Positions 57,000 to 64,000 of a stretch of DNA of 64,000 nt are shown one piece after another. The translations under genes and the position numbers were made by a program. Positions within the stretch are counted from its first letter, which is position 1. The number at the start of each line of letters is the position of its first letter. The stretch comes from Paratrimastix pyriformis (taxonomy: Eukaryota; Preaxostyla; Paratrimastigidae). The stretch lies in contig JAPMOS010000022.1 of NCBI GenBank assembly GCA_027972325.1, positions 1 through 64,000 of the forward strand, in the 5' to 3' direction. The notes beneath the pieces were generated by a model. It saw only the letters and a list, made by a program, of their open reading frames with translations, was not told where the DNA came from and searched no databases.

Positions 57000-59057
57000 G
57001 GCGGTGAGAAGACGGTGAGGGACGTGCCGCCCCGAGGGCAGCCCGTGGGGGCCTCGTTGGAGGCCGTGGGGGCGGCGGGCCGACCTTTGTGGGTGAAGGG
57101 GTTGTGCGGGGCCGCCTCGGCCAGGGCCGCGGGGAGGGCCAGGTTCTGGTGGCAGAAGCGGAGGGCCGTGTCGATGGCCGGGGCGGCCACCTTGGCGGCC
57201 AGGGCCCCCACCAGCGAGAGGGGCACCGCCAGGCGGGGCGTGGCCACGGCCTGGGTGATGTCGACCAGCTCGAAGCGGCCCAGCGACTCGTGGCAGACGA
57301 CCGTCGCCTGGGGCCGCATGTCGAAGAAGTGCGTCCGGTCCAGCTGCGACCCCCCCAGCCCACCCACACGCAGCAGGCACAGACAGAGGCATCGCCAACC
57401 ATGTGTGACGGGCACAGGGGCGCCGCAAGTGGCGGCAGACGAGAGGCATGAGGGCCGTGCCCCGGAGGAGGAGGAGGCTGGGGGAGGGGCCGGGGATGGG
57501 CGGGCGGACCTTGTACCGGAGGAAGTACGTCCGGTTGTCGGATGTGGCGAAGGTCAGGGAGTACTCGGCGGGGGGCTGCCCGTCGGCCCCGAGGGTGTCC
57601 AGGCAGGCGCTCACCGAGACCACAGGCGTCATGGCGCCCGCTGCAGGGAGGACACGCATCCATCCCAACACAGTGGTGGCCAGATTCGGTGGGTGGGCGT
57701 GGGCGGGTGGTGGCCGAGCGCGAACGATGTAATATCGGGAATGCCAGGTGGGCTGGGCACGTGTCAGCAAGGCACCAGGCGCAGCACAATCGGGAAGCGA
57801 AAGCTGGAGCCGGGGGGCTGGGGGAGCGGGGGGGGGCAGGGGCCGCAGGGCGCCGCACCTGGAAGGGCACGAAGACGGTGATGTAGCGGCGGAAGGAGGA
57901 CCAGCGGCGCATGCCGTAGGCGTGGTCGCGCATGCCGAAGCAGTCCACCCCGCGCCGGAAGAAGGCCTCGGGGCTCCGGGGCGGCACGGCCGGGCCGGCG
58001 GTGGGGCGCGGGGTGCGGCCCACCTCGACCCAGCCCTGCACCCGGCCGAACTGCTCGTAGTGGACCTGGTGGGGAGCCCGGAGCTTCTCCCAGAAGGCCT
58101 TGTCCCAGGGCACGTGGGCCATGCCGGCGGCGTTGCAGGCCACGGGGACATCGTGCTCGGTGGAGAACATGTCCGCATGGGCGACCCACTTCAAGGAGAA
58201 CCGCACGGGGACCAGACGCCGGCTGTGCTGCAGGCGCAGGAGCCCGTCAAAGTCGACATCCCACCTGGAGGGGAGTCACCCAGAGATGAGGAACCTGTGA
58301 AAAGGAACATGGCGATGCCGACCTGAGGAGCGGGTCGACGCATTTGATGCGGAGCCCCGAAGTGGATGTGATGACGCCCGTCCTGGGGAGGAGGAGATCG
58401 GTCCTGCGAACCTCAAAGATCAGCAGACTGGGTCGGATCCTCGCGCCCTTGGAAGGCGTGCGTGTTGGGGTGCATGGGTGCTTCCAAGGTCCCGAAGCCG
58501 GGGAGGTCCACGCAAATCCAGAGCTCACACACCCCGGCGGGGCGGCGAGCCAGGCGCAGGACAAAGTGGGTGCCATCGACTGGGTTGACTGAGTTGAAAT
58601 AGTATGAGTCGAGCATATTCGCGGCGAATTCTGGGGCAATGTTTTTCGTGATCTCACCTTCGACAGGGTGCACTCCTGGAGAAGAGCAGTATAACAGGTC
58701 AGTAATGTCGAGTGAATCGAGACCTTCTAACTCTTGAGGAGTGGGGCGGTGCTTGTTTTTCAGTCGACCCAAGATATTGAGCCCCATAGCCACCAGGAAT
58801 TTTCCATATAGTTTCACCCGCCAGTGAATAGCATCGAGGGTGGCGAAAACGACGAGCAGGAGCAAATTCCAAAAAGGGCGAGAAGACAAGAGGTTGAGGA
58901 CGAGCACGGCAACGGCAGCCAGCTTACAAAAATGCAGCAAACGGGCTGCCTGTGCCATCCCTAAATCAAGGAAGAGTGGCAATCCCCTCACGCTCTCATC
59001 GACTTGTGACATGTCCGCTTGAGCCCAGTCAAAAATAACAATCGAAAAGATCCCCAA
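50297..59057 (-). CDS. PEP synthase-like phosphotransferase with N-terminal hydrophobic region
   Basis: Family of PEP synthase, pyruvate phosphate dikinase and rifampin phosphotransferase, of the large form known in animals as 'putative phosphoenolpyruvate synthase'. About 22 exons and roughly 1,700 residues by adding visible exons. The N-terminus has hydrophobic stretches (LLLLVVFATLDAIHW near 58.85 kb), then the animal-type region 'FVLRLARRPAGVCELWICV' and 'RFSLKWVAHADMFSTEHDV'. The ATP-binding part shows 'RVGGKAARLAQLAHP' (56.55 kb), 'GAFAVRSSVVSEDATAAS' (55.57 kb), 'AAGVLFTRHPLTGAAQ' (55.2 kb), 'ISAAWGLGEAVASSL' and 'LWVLQARPITTDYVSA' (54.3 kb). The C-terminal phospho-His domain reads 'TEVGGILSHGAIVAREFGIP', with the catalytic His in LSHGA, and ends at TGA 50297-50299. 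The second catalytic His region is not separately confirmed. Within the first exon, near 58.45 kb, the reading appears to change frame, perhaps a sequencing slip. The substrate is unknown. Confidence 0.87.
51146..51198. repeat. (GGGCAC)n array in an intron of the PEP-synthase-like gene
   Basis: About eight hexamer units directly beside the donor of the exon ending 'PPRGPTEAALAKG'. Confidence 0.9.
53284..53615. repeat. Nested GC-rich tandem repeats in an intron of the PEP-synthase-like gene
   Basis: GTAGGTGGGGGC units (53310-53370) and GGGGCA units (53430-53615) flank the tRNA-like fragment. Confidence 0.85.
53404..53444 (-). pseudogene. Truncated tRNA-like sequence (5' half, resembles tRNA-Tyr)
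   Basis: Inside an intron of the PEP-synthase-like gene the minus strand reads a D-arm 'CTAGCTCAGATGG' with closing 'GAGC', then 'GCGAGACTGTA'. The A-box pattern TRGCNNARNNGG is met, the D stem GCTC/GAGC pairs, and 'GACTGTA' is where eukaryotic tRNA-Tyr (anticodon GUA) sits just before its intron. After GTA the sequence runs straight into CCCCTGCC repeats, and no T-arm (GGTTCGANTC) is found nearby. It is a 5'-half fragment, or the head of a tRNA-derived SINE, and not a working tRNA. Confidence 0.5.
56330..56425. repeat. 20-bp minisatellite in an intron of the PEP-synthase-like gene
   Basis: Four to five units of 'agcgcacaacaagcaacgac' with shortened versions, followed by the next exon. Confidence 0.9.
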
Positions 59058-59206
59058 ACCCCCATCTCATCTGGAACGAGGTGAGCCTTCCATGCGGAGA
59101 GATATTAAAGAAGGAGTTAATGCCGGAGGGAAAGAAAAATAACTGCATGGAGAAAGAGAAGGGAAGAGGAAACGAGAGGAAGAAGAAAACACCGCGCCAA
59201 AACGAC

Positions 59207-60589
59207 TTATGTGGGATTCTCGGCAGCCTTGATCATGTTCTTGACCCTGGAGTGAGGAGTGAGGAGTGAGTGAAGAAAAGCGTTGAAGGTGCGGACTTGA
59301 GAAGAATCTGAGTCTTCCACTGGTCGAGTTTGGAGATCTGGTCGTATTCAAAGACGGCGGCGGTGAAGGCCTCAGCATCCATCTTATCCCAAGCATCCAG
59401 AACGGCCTATGGGGGAGACGTTAGTTCGAGAGCCCATCGACCAGAGGGCAGACCAGGAGGAGCTTGCACTCACGGGTGTCGGGGAAGGACACGTCCTGAT
59501 CCATATAAACCTGGATGCTCTGGCGGGCGCCGATGGGGTCGCCCATGGCGAGGCGGCAGAGACCACCCTTCAGATAGTTCTCGCGGGCACCCCATTTGGT
59601 CAGGTGGTTCTCGAGTGATTGGGACTATGGGCGTGGAAAAGGTCCCCGGTGAGACTCCGGTGGTGGGGTGGGGGTGGGTGGGGGTGGGTGGGGGTGGGTG
59701 GGGTGGGGCGATGCTCAGACCGCAAGTTGTTCGAAAATGTTGGATGCGCGGCCGAAATCCTCCTTGTGCTGGGCAGCGATGGTGGCCACCTTGAGGAGGC
59801 ACGCCGAGGCTGCGCTCTGGGACTCCTCCCCCCGGAAGAGGTCGGCGGCCCGCTGGAAGTGCTCCAGGGCAGCGTCCATGTTGCCCTCGCTCTCGCTGAG
59901 CTCGGCGACAGTCTTCTCGTACCGCGAGGCGCTTTGAATCCGACCCTCCTCCAGCTCCATCGCGATCGCTTGTTCGAGACACCTGATGGCGTCTAAGCGG
60001 ACGGAAATGTGGAAAGGGAAGAGGGGGGGGAGACAGACTGGGCACGGAAACCTTCTTATAGGCGGTGGAGGCCTCGACAAGGGCGCTCACGACCTCGTGC
60101 TTACTCTCGGTACGGCCGTAGCAAGCGGCTGCCTTCTCATAGGCCGCAGCGGCCAGGCCAACTACGGGCATGTTTGATGAAGGGCATGACATGGCACCCG
60201 AGGCAGACAGAGTCGGTCGATCTTATAAAAGTTTGCAGCCTTGTTATACATTTCACCAGCCTGGGGGTACAAAGAGATTCGAACAAAAACGTGCCGTATC
60301 AAACGGACCTCCTCATGCTTCGATGATCCGCCAAAGAAGGCTGTTGTAAAAATCTTAATTAAAAAAAAAGGCTCAAAATATGAGACCCTTGAGTTTTTTC
60401 TCGGCCTTCTTCTCCATCTATGCAGAAAAAAGAGTGAAGAACAGGAGATAATAAAGGTGAACGCGAGACCTCAACAGCCTTCTCGTGCATCGAACCAGGA
60501 GCCGGAACAGCAGGAGCAACGGCAGGGGCGGGGGAAGGAGAAGGAGAAGGAGAAGGGGAGGTGGTGGGCTTGGCTGCGCCTTGCTGCAT
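59207..60589 (-). CDS. Alpha-SNAP (soluble NSF attachment protein)
   Basis: Adaptor that couples the NSF ATPase to SNARE complexes so they can be taken apart after membrane fusion. It starts at ATG 60589 with a Pro/Ser-rich N-terminal extension unusual for the family ('MQQGAAKPTTSPSPSPS'), then the family core: 'EKKAEKKLK', 'AFFGGSSKHEE' (animal FSGLFGGSSKIEEA), 'AGEMYNKAANFYK', 'AYEKAAACYGRTESKHEVV', 'CLEQAIAMELEEGRIQSASR', 'LFRGEESQSAASACLLKVAT', 'KWGARENYLKGGLCRLAMGD' and the C-terminal 'FEYDQISKLDQWKTQILLK'. The last exon gives VKNMIKAAENPT and TAA (59207-59209). These are the TPR-like helices and conserved C-terminus needed to stimulate NSF. At least seven short introns begin GTC or GTT. 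The junction near 60.05 kb is one base off in my model. Confidence 0.9.
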
Positions 60590-60688
60590 TTGTTAATGGT
60601 CTGGAGAACCCCGTTGAATGAGACTAAGATGCGCTTCAAACGGAACGACTTTCTCAAAAAGCAAAAAGAACGCACAAAACAAACGATT

Positions 60689-63600
60689 TTACATTCTTTT
60701 CAATGCCTCTGCGAGATTCCCGAAATGGAGTCTGAGCTCCGGATCACCTTGAAAATCATCCAGGAGAGTTGCAACCCTCCTTCTGAGCGAGTCAGCATGC
60801 GGGAAGTTGGTTTGCACGATGGTGGTCATGGAAAAAAGCAGTCGAACCGAGCCGAGGTTGACCTCGTAGTTCCGTGAGCCCAAATTCTCGGATAGCATCA
60901 ACACGGTGTTCTCCAAGGTGAGTGATCCAGCGGCAGCGGATTCGACGGTTTGCTCCTGTGGCTTTGCACCACAGGCCAAAAGTCTGGTGGCGGGGTCTGT
61001 GCTGGAGAGCATCCGATCGATGCATTCCAGGCAAGGGCCACGCTCGGGGGCAGGCAGATCCCTGAGAAGCGACCAGCAGAGGCCGAAAGAGGCACCAACC
61101 CAGGGGATCTGAGAGGGTGCGGAAACACGGTAGTCCGGCCAGCTGACATGGAGGAGCTTGAAGAGGGCTCGCAGAAGAGCCGTCGGCAAAGCGCCGAGGG
61201 GCACCCCAGCCCGGACATTCCAAAGGTGGCGCAGATCGCGGAGGGAAGCAAGACCACCAGTGGGCGCGAGGCCAAAGAAATTGAGAATAACACTGAAGGC
61301 CTTTTCGAAGACGGGTGCCCCCGAGTAGCACTCGAGAAATCTGCCGGCCTGTTCGAGCGACGCAATGCGGGAGTCGACGGTGCCCCGGGTGCATTCTCCC
61401 ACCAGAAGTTCGCCCACCTCGGCCGCGGCGGGAATCCCGGCTGAAGAATCGCCCGTGGCAGGAAGGCCCAGGGCCAGAGAGAGCGAGACGCATGCCTTGA
61501 TGACATCCTCCTTGCCCGTGAACGGCCGCCCCTTGATGAGGGCCAGCAAAGCGGGAAGCAAGCGCATTTCCTGCTCCAGAGTACTCAGCATAACGTGGGG
61601 GGTGACGCCGGGGGCAGGGGGGGCCGAGCGAGGCCGGGGGTTCTGCTCCTCATGGTGCAACAGCCGGCAGGCTTTGTGCAAAACGTGGGATCCACAACGT
61701 TTTGCCGCCAAGGACTGGGCGGAATCGGTCTCGACAAGGGCCCTTCTGACCAGCCTCAGGATGTCTCGAAGGTAGAGATGAATCGCCGTCCCGGTAGAAG
61801 ACATAATCTGTGAATCCCAGGCCTCCCGCCAGCTGTCGCGCAGCGTGTTCCACTGCTCGCGCACTCGATGAGCTTCGGCTTCCTCTTGAGAGGGGGCGGC
61901 GCGGGGAGCTGGAAGCGGTTCGTCCTCTTGGTCTTGACTGGTTGCAGAGGGCCTGGTGGCCCTGTAACGAGGTGGGGGCGCATTCCGCTTGACCAAGCAG
62001 CAGGACCACCCGAAGAAGGCCAGAGGCATCAGGAGCGGGCGCACGTCTTCCACCAGAGCGGCGCTGTGCCGCATCAGCGAAGTCAGAAGCAGAGTAGCCG
62101 CGCTAGTCGATGGCAAAGAGGTGGCACCGCGAACCAATAGCAAAGGCAGAACGCGGACCTCATGGTATCCAGATCAAATGTGAAAAAGCGCGCGGTGGCA
62201 GGCTCGATCAGATCGCGGGCTACGACCCCACTCGGCAGTGTGGGGATCAGAACAGCGATCGCATCCGCAACGGCCGCGATGATTGGTCGGCTTGGATGAG
62301 TCCCCAGGGGGAGCAGTGCCCGCAGCAAGCGGGGTGCCTGCACCTTGAAGGCGTCCGTTCTCCCAGAAAGCTCTACAGTCCACCGAGTGAGAGAAAAATA
62401 AAGGTGAGAGACGAACCGGCCCAGCGATGCACCGTCCAGGCGCAGCGGCACCCATGATTGATCACCCAGCCCTTCCCGGCACCCGGTGGGCCGCCCTGCT
62501 CGACCAGCCTGAAAACAGCCACCAGGAGTGTCCCCATCGCTTGGGAGGCAGCAAGGTCGCCGGCACTTTGAAGGGCTTGCAAACAGATATTCAGGCTGTC
62601 CTCAGGACTCATGGTATTCGCGGCTCCTGGCGAATCCTCATTTGCGTGGGTCAGTTGCGAAAGGACCCGTTGGACAGCAGCCGATGCGCCCGGTGGGGCA
62701 GTATTGCCCATGAGGGAATTCAAGAGGGACTGCACAGTTGCCTTGCCACCTGCTTCCTCCAATTCGGCCCGAGCATGGTCACGCGCCTCAATGCCAGTTA
62801 GCAGTGCGCCGACAATTCGGACAGTGAGATGAGCCGGCCGCAATAACTCTGACCCAGCAAGGTTGAGGATCCGATTGAGAGCTGTGAGACTCCACTGCTG
62901 GAGGTGCGCCGAGAGGCGGGGAGCAGCTGCTCCCATGACCGCCGAGAGACCTGACGGGAGGGACACCGGGGCGTCAAGGCCTGTCCGGGGCAGCCCTTGA
63001 AGTACCTCCTCGGCAAGGGCTCTGGTTTGCTCATTTTCCTGGGGTGACATGAGACCCTCAAACAAATGTTCAAGTGGCGTGGTCGTGTCGGGATCCTACA
63101 ATGTGTGTCAGAGGCACGCACATGTGATGGTGGGGAAGCAAACCTGGCAAAAATCGAAGATGGACAGGAGAACAGGGATGAAGACCTCCACCGCCTGCTG
63201 AGCCTCTGACCTGGTGACGGAAATTCCCACCTGTCTGGTCCCGAGGAGTTGGTCTGAGAGCGACTGGTGTCGGGTTGGGTCGCCAGCACCTAATCCCAGG
63301 GCAAAATCACCACCACGCCCTGGGCCGCCGGCTTGGGCCCGCTGGGCTGCTGCCCGAAGTTGCGCACCTTCATCGTGCTGGTGCCAGTCGACCAAAACGA
63401 ACATGGTCATACCCAACTGGTCGAGGAGCTGCCAACCAGCTTGGGCGAGTGATGGGTGTTGGAACGCCGATGGGGGAGGGTCCACGATCAGCAACAGAGC
63501 CTCGTGGAGGAGGCGAGAAAATGCGTGCTGACGGGTGAGCAGATCGATTGTTGAATTGGCCGTTGCTGGGATTGCCGCTCCCAGCGCGCCAGGCCCAGAG

Positions 63601-64000
63601 GCCGTCAGTCTCGCCAGCAGGTCGACCCCGCCGAGCAAGGCAGCCTGTGCAACTCGCCAGTTGGGATTGTGAGCGCTGGCTGCAAGTTCGCCAACGAGTC
63701 GATCGAAGTGTCGGGAGATGAGGCTGTTCGTGTTGGGCACAAGGATCCGCCAGAGCGCGTTCATCGAGTCACGAATCCGGTCATTGGGGTCGAACCGGAA
63801 TCGGTACAACTTGGGCAGAATGACTGCCTCCAATTGTTCTGGCGAACGTTCCGTCAGCTCGCGAAGAAGTCCCCGAGAATGATAGCGGGTCCCACGGGGT
63901 GACTCCCACATCGGTTGGGACTCGGTCATATCGAAGAAGCAGTACACCTGGATCAACAGAACATCGGGAGGACGATGAAGGCGACAAAATGAAATGGCGT
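60689..64000 (-). CDS. ECM29: Proteasome adaptor/scaffold ECM29, 3' part (5' end outside window)
   Basis: HEAT-repeat protein that links the 20S core and the 19S cap of the 26S proteasome. Only the C-terminal part is in the window; the gene enters from the right edge. HEAT-like helices run through: 'QLEAVILPKLYRFRFDPNDR' then 'IRDSMNALWRILVPN' (animal LPRLYRYQFDPN...IRQAM), 'NPNWRVAQAALLGGVDLL', 'WREAWDSQIMSSTGTAIHLY' (animal W-EVW ... GGIRLY), and 'LPALLALIKGRPFTGKEDVI' (animal GRTWAGKEELLKA). It ends 'LRLHFGNLAEALKRM' with a stop at 60689. One exon from 62143 to 60689 is 484 residues long. Introns lie near 62.15-62.4 kb and 63.07-63.13 kb. Composition is less extreme than in the genes to the left. 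The stop is only 100 bp upstream of the alpha-SNAP start. Confidence 0.85.

Overview
This is a window of nuclear DNA from a GC-rich, intron-rich, gene-dense single-celled eukaryote. Every host gene found has conserved eukaryotic homologues and is cut by short introns (42-134 nt where boundaries could be fixed exactly) ending in AG. All three standard stop codons are used. A tandem pair of TmcB-like membrane proteins fused to hemerythrin, an animal-type PEP-synthase-like protein and two kinds of LINE point to a free-living protist. A low-oxygen excavate such as Paratrimastix would fit, but that is an inference with low confidence.

Layout. 1-12.7 kb is a retrotransposon graveyard. An old minus-strand LINE (apurinic endonuclease, reverse transcriptase, RNase H; about 1.6-9 kb) is followed by a minus-strand ORF1-like remnant (9.4-10.4 kb). 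Next comes a 5'-truncated plus-strand LINE of a second type (10.5-12.7 kb), with a C-terminal zinc finger and restriction-like endonuclease and a duplicated poly(A)-ended tail. 13.4-31.4 kb holds two tandem minus-strand paralogues of a multi-pass TmcB/TmcC-type protein with a C-terminal hemerythrin domain. Then come RBM22 (31.5-33.5 kb, +), enhancer of polycomb (about 33.8-37.1 kb, -), a kinesin-14 with a very long coiled coil (37.4-48.0 kb, -), a DNAJC9-type J protein (48.1-49.6 kb, +), a large PEP/pyruvate phosphotransferase (50.3-59.1 kb, -), alpha-SNAP (59.2-60.6 kb, -) and the 3' part of the proteasome adaptor ECM29 (60.7 kb to the right edge, -).

The genes do not form one pathway. They are housekeeping genes for splicing, chromatin, histone chaperoning, vesicle fusion, proteasome scaffolding and microtubule movement, packed closely. 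Two pairs are divergent across only 103 and 121 bp, and others are 100-330 bp apart.

Three genome-scale peculiarities stand out. (1) Introns start with GT followed by a pyrimidine, mostly with G at +5 (GTYNG), instead of GTRAGT; this holds for all 12 introns of the two genes whose reading frames I closed exactly. (2) Each gene begins in a moderately AT-rich stretch and switches to extreme GC richness 0.2-0.6 kb into the gene. (3) Long introns are filled with homopolymeric G/C tracts, microsatellites and minisatellites. The two TmcB paralogues also share near-identical exon tracts inside otherwise diverged copies, which suggests gene conversion.
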